Counted from the stretch's first letter, positions 51,847 through 61,631 are shown. The stretch is DNA of 64,000 nt from Paenibacillus sp. FSL R7-0273 (GCF_000758625.1 NZ_CP009283.1:4909501-4973500); one strand, 5' to 3'. Translations and numbers: made by a program. The notes: generated by a model from the sequence alone, not told the origin.

Positions 51847-52623
51847 ATGGCCTCAGAGCTGCTTGTTATCGAAGGACTGGGCAAAACCTTTTCCGCTCCC
51901 GCGGGTGATGTGATTGCCTTGAACAACATCCGGCTGAAGGTCCGGAAAGGCGAATTCGTGACGATTATCGGCCCCAGCGGCTGCGGTAAAAGCACCTTGC
52001 TCAAGATTGTCGCCGGACTGGACACCCGGTACACCGGAACAGTTCTGCTGAACGATAAGCCGATCGAAGGCCCAAGCATTGAGAAGGGCTTTATCTTTCA
52101 GGAGCCGCGGCTGTTCCCCTGGCTGACGGTGGAGAAGAATATCGCTGCTAATCTGTCGCTGAAAAATCCCCGGGTGCGTCAAAGAGTCAATGAGCTGATT
52201 GAGCTAGTACGGCTGCAGGGCTTCGAAAAGTCCTATCCCCGGGAGCTGTCCGGCGGGATGGCACAGCGTGTCTCCATTGCCAGGGCCCTGCTGCGGAATC
52301 CCGATGTACTGCTGCTGGATGAGCCGTTTGGTGCACTGGATGCTTTTACCCGGACCCATATGCAGGAGGTTCTGCTCGACATCTGGCAGCGCAACGGAAC
52401 GACCATGCTGTTTGTAACCCATGACCTGGATGAAGCCGTGTTCCTCGGAGAACGGGTTGTGATTATGAATCCCCGTCCGGGGCATATCCGCAGCGTGCTG
52501 CCGGTCGATCTTCCTTTTCCCCGCAAAAGATCAGGTACGGCCTTCCAGGAGATGCGCAGACTGGTGCTGAACGAATTTGAAAAGGTGGAAGAACCGCTCT
52601 ACGACGTAGGCGGGGGGATATAG
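51847..52623 (+). CDS. ABC transporter ATPase, nitrate/sulfonate/taurine type
   Basis: The 258-residue ATPase is of the SsuB/TauB kind: Walker [10 protein letters not shown] near 42-50, Q-loop FQEPRLFPW (typical for this subfamily), signature [15 protein letters not shown], Walker [12 protein letters not shown] and the H-loop [11 protein letters not shown] start it at ATG 51847, eight bases after GGAAGGA; the ATG three codons earlier touches that site. It opens a five-gene cluster with the binding protein, two permeases and an oxidase. Confidence 0.92.
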   Translation: MASELLVIEGLGKTFSAPAGDVIALNNIRLKVRKGEFVTIIGPSGCGKSTLLKIVAGLDTRYTGTVLLNDKPIEGPSIEKGFIFQEPRLFPWLTVEKNIAANLSLKNPRVRQRVNELIELVRLQGFEKSYPRELSGGMAQRVSIARALLRNPDVLLLDEPFGALDAFTRTHMQEVLLDIWQRNGTTMLFVTHDLDEAVFLGERVVIMNPRPGHIRSVLPVDLPFPRKRSGTAFQEMRRLVLNEFEKVEEPLYDVGGGI

Positions 52624-52680
52624 CAGGCAGTCTCCAATCCTCTTATTACAAGCTACATATCTAAAGGAGAGATAAAAACT

Positions 52681-53691
52681 ATGAAAAAATCATCATTCAT
52701 CCTTACTGCGCTGCTCGCTTTGTCCATACTGATTGTCGGCTGCGCCAATAACACCTCGGATGCAACCAGCCAGGAAGCCGCCTCCAGCGAAGGGGTTACG
52801 GTTAAGATAGGCATTCAGGGCAGCGGCGGATTGTTCGGCAAAGCCCGTGAGGAGAAGTGGTTTGAGCAGGAGTTTGAGAAGCTGGGGGCAACTGTGGAAT
52901 GGATTGAATTCCAGAGCGGCCCTCCAATGACAGAAGCCATCGCTTCCAACAAGCTCGATATCGCAAGTCTGGGCAACATGCCGATCATTGCAGCGCAGGC
53001 AGCTAATATTCCATTTAAAATCATCTCCCAGGCGCTGGACGGTAAAAATAACGTGGCTGTAATTGTGCCTGCCGGCAGCACCGCGGCCTCACTTGCGGAT
53101 TTGAAAGGCAAGAAGATTGCAGTGACCAAGGGAAGCAATGCCTACAACTTCCTGTACCGCGGCTTTAATGAAGCAGGGCTGCCAGACAGTGATTTCGAAA
53201 TCATCCAGCTGCAGCCTGATGAAACGCAATCGGCCTTTGAGAACGGCGGCGTCGATGCCTGGGCCACCTGGGATCCGTATATCACCTTGAATACGCTGAC
53301 CGGCAAAGGCAAAGTGCTCACAGACGGCGAGCAGCTCGGTGTACTCTCCCCTTCCTTTACCATTGCGCGCACAGCTTTTGCCGAGCAGCATCCCGAGCTT
53401 GTTACGCTTTATCTCAAGGCCGTCAACAAAACGCTGAAATGGGAAACCGATAACGAAGATGAGGCACTAGAAAGATATGCAGCGGAACGCAGTATTCCGG
53501 TTGAGGTGGTTAAAGGGATTTTTGAGCGCTCCCGGATTATCAATATCCCTGTAAGTGAGGACATTGTCGCTGAAATGCAGACAACTGCAGACTTCCAGTA
53601 CAAAATTGAAAATATCAGAAGCGAGATTGAAGTCAAAAAAATCACGGATAACCAGTACATCGAGGCTGCTCTTAAGGAGCCGCTGGAATAA
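52681..53691 (+). CDS. ABC transporter substrate-binding lipoprotein (SsuA-like)
   Basis: The 336-residue protein has a lipoprotein signal peptide with lipobox IVGC (Cys21), a Ser/Thr-rich spacer, and an SsuA-type binding domain: GPPMTEAIASNKLDIASLGN near 80-100, AVTKGSNAYNFL near 150 and the ALEPAT-like NGGVDAWATWDPY near 190-200. It likely binds an aliphatic sulfonate or related sulfur compound. The ATG follows AAAGGAGAG. Confidence 0.92.
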   Translation: MKKSSFILTALLALSILIVGCANNTSDATSQEAASSEGVTVKIGIQGSGGLFGKAREEKWFEQEFEKLGATVEWIEFQSGPPMTEAIASNKLDIASLGNMPIIAAQAANIPFKIISQALDGKNNVAVIVPAGSTAASLADLKGKKIAVTKGSNAYNFLYRGFNEAGLPDSDFEIIQLQPDETQSAFENGGVDAWATWDPYITLNTLTGKGKVLTDGEQLGVLSPSFTIARTAFAEQHPELVTLYLKAVNKTLKWETDNEDEALERYAAERSIPVEVVKGIFERSRIINIPVSEDIVAEMQTTADFQYKIENIRSEIEVKKITDNQYIEAALKEPLE

Positions 53692-53736
53692 CAGCTCTTC
53701 ATTCATCAGATCATCAGAGAAAAGAGGCGTTCCATC

Positions 53737-54588
53737 ATGCAAGCAAGTGCGGGAAAGGCGCTTGTCCCACCTCTAACCCCCAAAAAGCGCACATTGAAAA
53801 GCCGCAGCCTGTCTATTCTGGCTACCAACCTGCTGCTGAGCCTTCTTGTTCCTGTGGCGCTGCTGGTCGCTTGGGAGATTGCCGGGACGCTGGGTTACCT
53901 GAACCCCGTCCTGCTCCCGAAGCCCAGCAGCATATGGGCAGAACTGGCTGGTATGACCAGCTCCGGCGAGCTTGCCAGGCATCTGGGCATCTCGGCCTGG
54001 AGAGCCCTGCTCGGCTTCCTGATCGGCGGCGGCCTGGGCCTGGCGGCAGGCATTTGGGTAGGATTTTCCTATAAAACTGAACGGCTGCTTGATCCGACCC
54101 TGCAGATGCTGCGGACGCTGCCCCATCTGGCGATTGCCCCGCTGTTTATTCTGTGGTTCGGCTTCGGTGAAACCTCCAAGCTGCTGCTGATTGCCAAGGG
54201 CTCTTTTTTCCCGCTGTATGTCAATACCTTTCTCGGCATCCGCTCTGTAGACAGCAAGCTGTTTGATGTAGGCAAGGTGCTGCAGTTCAGTAAATGGCAG
54301 ATGATCACCAGATTGATCCTGCCCGCCTCGCTGCCTAATATCTTTCTGGGTATCCGGCTGTCAGTCGGTGTGGCCTGGCTCGGCCTGGTCGTTGCTGAAA
54401 TGATGGGCTCCAGCTCAGGGGTGGGTTATCTGATCAATGACGCCAGATCCTTCTCCCTTACTACTGTGGTGTTCGTAGGCATTATCGTATTTGCGGTAGT
54501 CGGCAAGCTTTCCGATTTCGTGATCAGGCTGATTGAAGCAAGAATGCTGCGCTGGCAGGACAGCTATAATGGGGAGGGTGCCAAATGA
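53737..54588 (+). CDS. ABC transporter permease 1 (SsuC-like)
   Basis: The 283-residue permease has six membrane helices (from about 30) and the EAA loop EVGKVLQFSKWQMITRLILPASLPNI in style near 170-195. A basic N-terminal tail (1-25, Lys/Arg-rich) precedes the first helix. It overlaps permease 2 by four bases (ATGA). The two permeases share much of their pattern (TLGYLNPVLLPKP against HLVSATLLPAP; RLDPTLQMLRTLPHL against RTLDPSLQMLRMIPML), so they arose by duplication and probably form a heterodimer. Confidence 0.9.
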   Translation: MQASAGKALVPPLTPKKRTLKSRSLSILATNLLLSLLVPVALLVAWEIAGTLGYLNPVLLPKPSSIWAELAGMTSSGELARHLGISAWRALLGFLIGGGLGLAAGIWVGFSYKTERLLDPTLQMLRTLPHLAIAPLFILWFGFGETSKLLLIAKGSFFPLYVNTFLGIRSVDSKLFDVGKVLQFSKWQMITRLILPASLPNIFLGIRLSVGVAWLGLVVAEMMGSSSGVGYLINDARSFSLTTVVFVGIIVFAVVGKLSDFVIRLIEARMLRWQDSYNGEGAK

Positions 54589-55397
54589 ATAAGCAGCTTG
54601 CTGGAAGAACCAGCGAACGCCCGGGAGCCGCTCTCAGTCGTATACCGGCAGCTCTCCACGGATGGATTGTACCGGTGGTCATTCTCCTCATCTGGCAGCT
54701 GGCCGCCGCCCTGCACCTTGTATCTGCTACCCTGCTGCCTGCACCCTCGCAGATCATCGGGCAAGCCTTCCGCCTCCTGGGCAATGGCGAACTGCTGCAG
54801 CATATGGGTATCAGCCTCTACCGTGCAGGTGTGGGCTTTGCGCTTGGCAGCGCGGCCGGATTGCTGCTCGGCCTGTCTACAGGACTCGGCAAGCTGGCTG
54901 AGCGTACGCTCGATCCTTCACTCCAGATGCTGCGGATGATTCCTATGCTCTCTCTGGTGCCGCTGTTTATTTTATGGTTCGGTGTAGGCGAGTTTTCGAA
55001 GATTCTGATGATTTCGCTCGGGGCATTCTTCCCTGTGTATGTTAATACGTTTCTCGGTATCCGGGGCGTCGAGCTCAAGCTGCTTGAGGTCACCGGGATC
55101 TACCAGTTCACCCGATGGCAGCTGCTCAGCAGGGTTGTTATCCCGTCGGCACTGCCCAATATTCTGCTCGGGCTCAGACTTTCCCTGGGTACAGCATGGC
55201 TCGTTCTGGTCGTTGCAGAGATGATGGGAGCCAGTGCAGGCGTCGGTTACATGATTCAGGATGCGCGTGCTTACTCGCAGACGGATATTGTTTTTGTCGG
55301 AATTGCTATCTTTGCAATAGTCGGCAAGCTTTCGGATTCGGCTGTCCGCCTGCTGGAGAAGCGCTGGCTGCGCTGGCGCGATACGTATAAAGGTTAG
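54585..55397 (+). CDS. ABC transporter permease 2 (SsuC-like)
   Basis: A 270-residue permease, paralogous to the preceding gene, with six membrane helices and an EAA loop around TGIYQFTRWQLLSRVVIPSALPN. It starts within the stop of permease 1. Having two non-identical permeases for one binding protein and one ATPase is unusual; single SsuC proteins normally form homodimers. The oxidase gene follows 41 bases later behind AAAGGGAG. Confidence 0.9.
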   Translation: MNKQLAGRTSERPGAALSRIPAALHGWIVPVVILLIWQLAAALHLVSATLLPAPSQIIGQAFRLLGNGELLQHMGISLYRAGVGFALGSAAGLLLGLSTGLGKLAERTLDPSLQMLRMIPMLSLVPLFILWFGVGEFSKILMISLGAFFPVYVNTFLGIRGVELKLLEVTGIYQFTRWQLLSRVVIPSALPNILLGLRLSLGTAWLVLVVAEMMGASAGVGYMIQDARAYSQTDIVFVGIAIFAIVGKLSDSAVRLLEKRWLRWRDTYKG

Positions 55398-55438
55398 GTC
55401 TACGGCTATATTCTTCATTTATAGAAAGGGAGATTAAT

Positions 55439-56782
55439 ATGAGCGCCAGACAAGGGCAGCTTCATTTAGGGGCTTTCATTTATTTTTCGGGCCATCACCA
55501 TTACGGCTGGCGGCGACCGGACTCCGGGGCTGAGACGATGTTCGACTATAAATTTTACCGCTCAGTGGCACAGACCGCTGAACGCGGTAAATTCGATATG
55601 ATGTTCCTCGCGGATCTTCTCTATGTAATGGGGGCCGATCAAGCAGCTGCAGGGATGCTGGACCCCCTGACAGTGCTGTCTGCCCTATCTGCGGATACAG
55701 AGAAGCTTGGACTGACAGCGACGGTTTCCACCACCTACAACGAACCGTATAACGTCGCCCGCAAATTTGCTACACTTGACCATATCAGCGGTGGACGGGC
55801 CGGCTGGAATATTGTTACCTCCCAGCTGGATACCGAGGCCCGCAATTTCGGCCGTTCAGAGCATCCTGAACACGGGCTGCGCTACAAGATGGCCCAGGAA
55901 TTCGTGGAAGTGGCTACCCTGCTGTGGGACAGCTGGGGGGATGATTCCCTGATCGTCAACCGTGAAGCGGGAAAATTTGCCGATCCGGCTAAAATTGTAG
56001 AAGTGGAATATAAGGGCCAGTGGTATTCCACAAAGGGCACGCTGAATGTACCGCGGCCGCCTCAGGGCTACCCTGTGCTCATTCAGGCCGGCTCTTCCGA
56101 GCCGGGCCAGCAGTTCGCCGCCAGCTTCGGCGAGGTGATCTTCACGGCCCAGCAGTCCCTTCAGGAGGCCAAGAAGTTCTATGAGAGCGTTAAATCCAAG
56201 CTTGCAGGCGCCGGACGTGAACGGGATAGCATGAAGATTATGCCGGGCCTCTCTCCTATCCTGGGTGCCACTGAAGAAGAAGCTCAGCGCAAATACAACG
56301 AGCTGCAGGAGCTGATCCCGCCGGAAGCCGTGGTCAAGCTGCTGTCCGGCATGCTGAATTTTGACCTGAGTCCCTATCCGGTGAACGAACCGCTCCCTGA
56401 TATTCCGGACCCGGTCCAGGCCAGCAACGGGATGAAGAGCAGGGTAAAGCTGATTATGGATATGGCCCGAAAGGATAACCTGTCCGTCCTGGAGCTGGGC
56501 CGCAGGCTGATCGGCGCCAGAGGACATCTGCAGTTCGTCGGAACCTATGAGCAGCTGGCCGACCTGATGCAGCTCTGGTTCGAGGAATATGGCTGTGACG
56601 GGTTTAATATCATGCCTCCAGTTCTGCCGGGAGACCTGAATGAATTCGTTGACCATGTCATTCCGGTCCTGCAGGCCCGCGGACTCTTCCGTGAAGAATA
56701 TACGGGAAATACACTCCGGGAGCACCTCGGCCTCGTCCGGCCGCAGCTCCATCATTTCACAAAGGAGCTGTCCCATAAATAA
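55439..56782 (+). CDS. LLM-class flavin-dependent monooxygenase (NtaA/SnaA/SoxA type)
   Basis: The 447-residue product belongs to the bacterial-luciferase-like group that oxidises nitrilotriacetate, pristinamycin or dibenzothiophene sulfones using FMNH2 from a separate reductase. It has QLHLGAFIYFSGHHHYGW at the start, FMFLADLLYV-type strand (MMFLADLLY near 56), SGGRAGWNIVTS near 118-129 and GFNIMPPVLPG near 390. Following a sulfonate-type transporter, it probably cleaves the imported organosulfur compound to sulfite. No flavin reductase is in the cluster. Confidence 0.88.
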   Translation: MSARQGQLHLGAFIYFSGHHHYGWRRPDSGAETMFDYKFYRSVAQTAERGKFDMMFLADLLYVMGADQAAAGMLDPLTVLSALSADTEKLGLTATVSTTYNEPYNVARKFATLDHISGGRAGWNIVTSQLDTEARNFGRSEHPEHGLRYKMAQEFVEVATLLWDSWGDDSLIVNREAGKFADPAKIVEVEYKGQWYSTKGTLNVPRPPQGYPVLIQAGSSEPGQQFAASFGEVIFTAQQSLQEAKKFYESVKSKLAGAGRERDSMKIMPGLSPILGATEEEAQRKYNELQELIPPEAVVKLLSGMLNFDLSPYPVNEPLPDIPDPVQASNGMKSRVKLIMDMARKDNLSVLELGRRLIGARGHLQFVGTYEQLADLMQLWFEEYGCDGFNIMPPVLPGDLNEFVDHVIPVLQARGLFREEYTGNTLREHLGLVRPQLHHFTKELSHK

Positions 56783-56821
56783 CAATAGCCTCCACCGCTG
56801 TTTGCGGTGGAGGCTATTGTT
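56781..56821. terminator. Bidirectional terminator, perfect 18-bp stem
   Basis: AACAATAGCCTCCACCGC (56781-56798) and its exact complement (56804-56821) end both the oxidase operon and the yqhT-efp operon. Confidence 0.9.
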
Positions 56822-56846
56822 ATTGCAGCAGTGAAACGGGCTTGTC

Positions 56847-57404
56847 CTACGCGCGGGAGATATATTTACCTTCGCGTGTATCAACCAGGAGAACATCGCC
56901 TTCATTAATGAACAGCGGAACCTGTACAATATGACCAGTTTCCAGTGTAGCAGCTTTGGTTGCACCCTGCGCAGTGTTACCCTTTACGCCTGGCTCGGTT
57001 TCAGTAACCTTCAACTCAACGCTGGTCGGCAGGTTGATCCCCAGAATCTCCCCCTGGTAGCTTACGATGCTAACCGTCATGTTCTCTCTCAGGAAGTTAA
57101 GCTCCCATTCAAGCTGCTTAGCGCTCAGCTCGAACTGGTCATATGTTTCATTATCCATAAATACGTGTTCAGCACCGCTTGCATACAGGTACTGTACTTT
57201 GCGGTTTTCGATGATGGCGCGGCCAATCGTTTCACCCGCACGGAAGGTACGCTCAACGGTATTGCCGTTGCGCAGGTTCTTCAGCTTGGAGCGGACAAAT
57301 GCTGCACCCTTACCCGGTTTTACGTGCTGGAAATCAAGAACGGTAAAGATATCGCCTTCAACCTCTACGGTAAGGCCTGTTTTAAAATCATTAACTGAAA
57401 TCAC
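56847..57404 (-). CDS. efp: Translation elongation factor P
   Basis: EF-P relieves ribosome stalling at polyproline. The 185-residue protein has the KOW-like domain I with Lys32 in the loop KPGKGAAF (the residue modified to 5-aminopentanol-lysine in B. subtilis) and two OB domains. The start is an inferred GTG at 57404 behind CCAGGAGGGA; no ATG is available. It follows yqhT, as in B. subtilis. Confidence 0.97.
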   Translation of the reverse strand: MISVNDFKTGLTVEVEGDIFTVLDFQHVKPGKGAAFVRSKLKNLRNGNTVERTFRAGETIGRAIIENRKVQYLYASGAEHVFMDNETYDQFELSAKQLEWELNFLRENMTVSIVSYQGEILGINLPTSVELKVTETEPGVKGNTAQGATKAATLETGHIVQVPLFINEGDVLLVDTREGKYISRA

Positions 57405-57451
57405 TAAAAATCCCTCCTGGATCATTTATCAACTTGGTTGATGTTGCAAAA

Positions 57452-58522
57452 TTACAGTACCAGATAATCCTTCGACGAATGTGTCAGCAGCGTAATGCCG
57501 CTTTCGGTAATCACGATATCGTCCTCAATCCGTACACCGCCGAGTCCCGACAGATAAATCCCCGGTTCAACAGTAACAACCATACCCGGCTCCAGAGTCT
57601 CATCGGCCAGCTTGGACAGCCGCGGCCATTCGTGAACCTCCATACCCAGGCCATGCCCGGTGCTGTGGCCGAAATACTCCCCGTAGCCGTAACGGGTAAT
57701 GATGTCGCGCGCAAGCGCATCCGCTTCACGGCCAGTCATGCCCGGCTTGATGTTAGCCAGCGTATGCAGCTGTGCTTCAAGCACGATGTCATAGATTTCC
57801 TTCAGCTTCGGATCCGGCTTGCCCAGAGCAATTGTACGGGTAACATCCGAGCAGTACCCGTCCAGCAGCGCGCCGAAATCAAAAGTGACGAATTCATTGT
57901 TGCCTATCACCTTGCTGCTGGCCACACCGTGCGGCATAGCCGAACGTTCGCCTGAAGCAACAATAGTATCAAACGATGAAGAGGTTGCCCCATGGGTGCG
58001 CATGAAGAATTCCATTTCCAGATCCACATCACGCTCCGTCATGCCGGGCTTGATCACATTGAGAATATGGCTGAAGGTGGCATCGGCCAGATCAGCAGCA
58101 CGCTGCATAACAGCCAGCTCATCCTCATCCTTGAACATCCGCAGATTCTCAACCGCCTTGGAGACCGGTACCAGCTCTGCCGGCTGGAGCGCCGCAGCAT
58201 AGGCTGTGAAAGCGCTGAAGGTCACATCATCCTGTTCAAAGCCTACACGTACACTTCCGCCTTGCGGCAGCAGCTCACGCACCGTGTCAATGAATTTCGG
58301 ACCATGCTGTACAACCTTTAACCCGGTTACCTGCTCGGCAGCCTGGGTCATGTAGCGGAAGTCAGTCAGCAGGTAGCTGTCATCGCCGGTGACCAGCACA
58401 AACCCTGAAGAGCCGGTGAATCCGCTCAGATAGCGGCGGTTATACCCGCTGGTAATTAACATTGCATCCAATCCCAGGTCCTGCAAAACCTTACGCAGCT
58501 TGGAGACGCGCTTATTGCCCAT
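57452..58522 (-). CDS. yqhT: Xaa-Pro peptidase (YqhT)
   Basis: An M24 metallopeptidase of 356 residues. The N-terminal creatinase-like domain (1-125) is followed by the pita-bread domain with metal ligands in FDFGALLDGYCSDVTRT (two Asp near 215 and 226), HSTGHGLGMEVHEWP (His near 290) and a C-terminal VTVEPGIY and GVRIEDDIVI (Glu). I choose ATG 58522 because GAGAGGAGA touches the upstream one. Likely cleaves X-Pro dipeptides; coupled to efp, which deals with proline-rich proteins. Confidence 0.93.
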   Translation of the reverse strand: MGNKRVSKLRKVLQDLGLDAMLITSGYNRRYLSGFTGSSGFVLVTGDDSYLLTDFRYMTQAAEQVTGLKVVQHGPKFIDTVRELLPQGGSVRVGFEQDDVTFSAFTAYAAALQPAELVPVSKAVENLRMFKDEDELAVMQRAADLADATFSHILNVIKPGMTERDVDLEMEFFMRTHGATSSSFDTIVASGERSAMPHGVASSKVIGNNEFVTFDFGALLDGYCSDVTRTIALGKPDPKLKEIYDIVLEAQLHTLANIKPGMTGREADALARDIITRYGYGEYFGHSTGHGLGMEVHEWPRLSKLADETLEPGMVVTVEPGIYLSGLGGVRIEDDIVITESGITLLTHSSKDYLVL

Positions 58523-58596
58523 TTTCATTCTCCTCTCGAAATAGCCACATTGTATTTTAACATAGGGTCATGCCCTTGAGAAGTTTTTTCGGGCGT

Positions 58597-59088
58597 TCAG
58601 GCAAGCTTTGTGCGCTGCTCACGTTTTCGTTCATCCGTAAACTCAATTGCTGCTGTGTAGCCGATGAATAATCCCCAGAGCAAAAAGATGCAAAATTCGC
58701 TGATGACCGAGTTCCAGGGGAGCCTGAACATGGGCTGCTGCAGGAACAGCCAGGAGCCGGCCAGGAAGATTAACGCCCACCAGATCACACCGTACACCAT
58801 TCCCGGCCAGGGTCCTTTCAGCTTCCGGAACAGGAGCACATAAATCAGTGCGGCTATTACAGAGAACAGGATATAAAAGAGATACCCGACCAGCTGCCCG
58901 GCGGGCTTCATTAAAAAGGCATGCTGAAAAAAAGGCTCAGCCAAAAAGCCCGGTATCACCTTTGTGAAACGAAAAACATAAATCAGCCAGCGGATGCCTC
59001 CCCAGATCAATCCGGCAAATATGCCAAGTTCGATTGCGAAAAACCACGGGTTTGTATGACCTGAAGCCTGGTTGCCTGCTTTATTCAT
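58597..59088 (-). CDS. yqhR: Conserved membrane protein YqhR
   Basis: The 163-residue protein has four membrane helices (about 17-37, 65-87, 95-113, 130-148) with FAGLIWGGIRWL in the first. It occupies the place of yqhR between yqhT and yqhQ in B. subtilis; aroQ (yqhS), which lies between them there, is missing. Function unknown. The start ATG lies behind GAGGCAAT. Confidence 0.85.
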   Translation of the reverse strand: MNKAGNQASGHTNPWFFAIELGIFAGLIWGGIRWLIYVFRFTKVIPGFLAEPFFQHAFLMKPAGQLVGYLFYILFSVIAALIYVLLFRKLKGPWPGMVYGVIWWALIFLAGSWLFLQQPMFRLPWNSVISEFCIFLLWGLFIGYTAAIEFTDERKREQRTKLA

Positions 59089-59244
59089 TATATTGCCTCG
59101 CTTTCACCTGTTAATTGGCAATGCTGCTTCTCCTGTCCATGTATGCTAGTATGCTCAGGAAAAGCCATTCCAACTAGCAATGTAAGCATAAATTAGTTAC
59201 AATGGTTTATATCAATCATAATATAATGCGGGAAGGTGAATTGG

Positions 59245-60249
59245 TTGTCCCAGGAAACTCCCAGTTACGGCGGCCAAGCCGTTATCGAAGGCGTCATGTT
59301 CGGCGGCAAGCATATCAACGTAACAGCCGTACGGCGGAAGAATCAGGAAATTACATTTTTGGAGGTGCCGAAGAGCGATAAGAGCTGGATCATTAAACTG
59401 CGCAAGATTCCGCTGCTTCGCGGCATTGTCAGTATTATAGATTCCAGCGCCAAAGGCTCGAAGCATCTGAATTACTCGGCAGAATCATTCGCTGAGGATG
59501 AGACAGAGCCTGAGGAAGCGGCTAAGCAGAAGGATACAGCCAAGGAGAAGAAGAAAGATGAAGGCTGGAGCCTCGGCATGATTTTCGGGGTTGCGGTGAT
59601 GGGGATTCTGTCCTTCTTGTTCGGCAAGCTGATCTTTACCCTGGTTCCGGTTTTTATAGAAACGTATCTGTTCGAGGGTGTAATTAACAACTATATTCTG
59701 CGCAACCTTGTAGAAGGGGTAATCAAGCTGATTCTGCTGCTTGTCTACCTGACTGCAATTTCACAGACTCCGGTTATTAAACGCCTCTTCCAGTATCACG
59801 GGGCCGAGCACAAGGTCATCAGCGCCTTTGAAGCCGGAGAAGAATTGACTGTCGCGAACGTTCAGAAATACAGCCGTCTGCATTACCGCTGCGGCAGCAG
59901 CTTCATGATGCTGACCATTATCCTCGGCGTCGTGATCTACTCTGTATTCCCTTGGAGCACTCTTACTGAACGCGTCCTTCAGCGAATCATTCTGCTGCCG
60001 GTTGTCATCGGTGTGTCGTTTGAGGTTCTGAAGGGAACCAACGCTGTCCGCGATGTTCCGTGGCTTAAGTATTTAGGCTATCCGGGCCTGTGGCTCCAGC
60101 TGCTTACCACCAAAGAACCAAAGGATGATATGGTTGAGGTATCGATTGCATCATTTAACCGGATGCGTGAGCTGGACGCAATGATTGAAGCTAAGGGCTA
60201 TATTGATGAAAGTGTGTCCGGCGGCGTATTGGATCCTGCGAAAGGATGA
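59245..60249 (+). CDS. yqhQ: DUF1385 membrane protein YqhQ
   Basis: A 334-residue membrane protein starting SQETPSYGGQAVIEGVMFGG, the DUF1385 hallmark, followed by a charged stretch (about 75-105, Glu/Lys-rich) and four to five helices. QYHGAEHKVISAFEAGEEL near 180-198 and YRCGSSFM near 215 are typical. I use TTG 59245, seven bases after GGGAAGGTG; a GTG at 59236 overlaps that site. It is followed closely by yqhP. Confidence 0.88.
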   Translation: MSQETPSYGGQAVIEGVMFGGKHINVTAVRRKNQEITFLEVPKSDKSWIIKLRKIPLLRGIVSIIDSSAKGSKHLNYSAESFAEDETEPEEAAKQKDTAKEKKKDEGWSLGMIFGVAVMGILSFLFGKLIFTLVPVFIETYLFEGVINNYILRNLVEGVIKLILLLVYLTAISQTPVIKRLFQYHGAEHKVISAFEAGEELTVANVQKYSRLHYRCGSSFMMLTIILGVVIYSVFPWSTLTERVLQRIILLPVVIGVSFEVLKGTNAVRDVPWLKYLGYPGLWLQLLTTKEPKDDMVEVSIASFNRMRELDAMIEAKGYIDESVSGGVLDPAKG

Positions 60250-60256
60250 TTGCCCT

Positions 60257-60604
60257 ATGATCAGGCATGCTTTAATTTTTTGGATTTCTGTTTTGCTTGG
60301 TGTTTACGGACTGTTCTACGGAATTGTGAATTACGGACCCGGCTGGCTGTTCTGGGAACTGCTTCCGAGCTTCATTCTGGTAGGTCTGCTGTACTTTGCT
60401 TACAGGCTGACTATGAAGGACCGGGGTTACGGTCACGGCTCCGGGCGCTCCAGAACCAAGGTTAAGCCGTCCCAGAAAACAATGGCCAAGGTAGCCGGAG
60501 TGCGCAAGACCCAGGCTGCCCCCGGCAAACGCAAGACCTATCCGTTTCAGGTAATTGAAGGCAGTAAAGGCAAGAACGACGACCAGCTGCCTAAATATCA
60601 TTGA
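60257..60604 (+). CDS. yqhP: SA1360 family membrane protein YqhP
   Basis: A 115-residue protein with two helices (about 4-22 and 30-50) and a long basic tail rich in Lys, Arg and Gly ending in LPKYH. ATG 60257 follows AAAGGATG, eight bases after the yqhQ stop; the frame opens further inside yqhQ without a site. The position next to yqhQ and yqhO is that of B. subtilis yqhP. Confidence 0.82.
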   Translation: MIRHALIFWISVLLGVYGLFYGIVNYGPGWLFWELLPSFILVGLLYFAYRLTMKDRGYGHGSGRSRTKVKPSQKTMAKVAGVRKTQAAPGKRKTYPFQVIEGSKGKNDDQLPKYH

Positions 60605-60612
60605 AATAACCC

Positions 60613-60658
60613 AAAAAGCATCCCGGTGCTGCGTAAGCAGTCATGCGGGATGCTTTTT
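60613..60658. terminator. Bidirectional terminator between yqhP and yqhO
   Basis: AAAAAGCATCCCG (60613-60625) pairs with CGGGATGCTTTTT (60646-60658). Confidence 0.9.
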
Positions 60659-60680
60659 ATGTATAACTGCGGAGCTTAAG

Positions 60681-61622
60681 TCAAATCTTGGGCTTATACG
60701 GCCGCCATTCGCGGAAAAACGCTTCACCTGCTTTCATTCCTGCTGCATACAGCTCATCGCTCTCTTCCGCCGTAAGGTGAAACTGTGTCGTCGCAATGCC
60801 CAGGGTCGGGATCTTGACCGTCCGCACGAACTTCTCTGTCTCAATGTACCGCTCATCATGTGCAGACAGCATCGTTCCAACCAGCGCCTGCAGCATCGTG
60901 AAGGGTCCGGTTATCCGGTGCGGCTGCGGCTCCGTTTTTCCGATCAGCTGGTACCCGACCGTCGGGGTCCGGCGTTCTGGGCTTATGAAGCCATTCTTCT
61001 TTTCCTCAAACAGCCATAACGGAAAATTGCTCAGCACCCCTCCGTCTACTACATAAACGAATTGCTCCATGAATGTCCTTCCCTGCGCCGCCGGCCCGTT
61101 GAGCCTGAGCATGACCGGATCAAAGAAATACGGAATGCTGCAGCTCATCCTTACAGCCTTGGCAACTTCAAACCTGTCTGGTGTAATCCCGTACTCCGGC
61201 AGATCGTCTGGCAGAACAATAATCCGGCCGTTGGTTATATCCGAGGCGATAATCGACAGCTTCCCGCGGGGGAGATCACTGAAGGTGACGATGCCTTTGT
61301 TCTGCAATATGGACCTCACCCAGCTCTCCAGTGCTTCCCCGGAATATAGCCCCTTCTTGATCATGACCCGCAGAGCCGGACCGACCAGGGCCGTATTATA
61401 CAGCATTCCCCGCTTGAGAAAAGAGGTGAATGGGGTCTGCTTGATAATCCGGCTCATCTCCTCGCCGTCATAGCCGGCGGCCAGAAAAGAGGCGATAATT
61501 GCGCCTGAGGAGGTTCCGGCCACTCTTTTAAAGACGCCGCCGGCCCGCTCTGTCGCTTCAACCGCTCCGGCCAGCGCAACTCCTTTTACCCCTCCGCCCT
61601 CAAAAACTGCATTAATCTCCAT
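60681..61622 (-). CDS. yqhO: Patatin-like phospholipase YqhO
   Basis: The 313-residue protein has the patatin Ser-Asp dyad: oxyanion motif EGGGVKGVALAG at 8-19, nucleophile in GTSSG (near 38-42) and DGG in VVDGGVLSNFP (near 190). It is cytosolic with no signal. ATG 61622 follows GGGGGA at nine bases; this site is buried in a hairpin (see 61632-61675). Likely hydrolyses phospholipid acyl chains. Same order as B. subtilis yqhO-yqhP. Confidence 0.9.
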   Translation of the reverse strand: MEINAVFEGGGVKGVALAGAVEATERAGGVFKRVAGTSSGAIIASFLAAGYDGEEMSRIIKQTPFTSFLKRGMLYNTALVGPALRVMIKKGLYSGEALESWVRSILQNKGIVTFSDLPRGKLSIIASDITNGRIIVLPDDLPEYGITPDRFEVAKAVRMSCSIPYFFDPVMLRLNGPAAQGRTFMEQFVYVVDGGVLSNFPLWLFEEKKNGFISPERRTPTVGYQLIGKTEPQPHRITGPFTMLQALVGTMLSAHDERYIETEKFVRTVKIPTLGIATTQFHLTAEESDELYAAGMKAGEAFFREWRPYKPKI

Positions 61623-61631
61623 ATACGGCAA

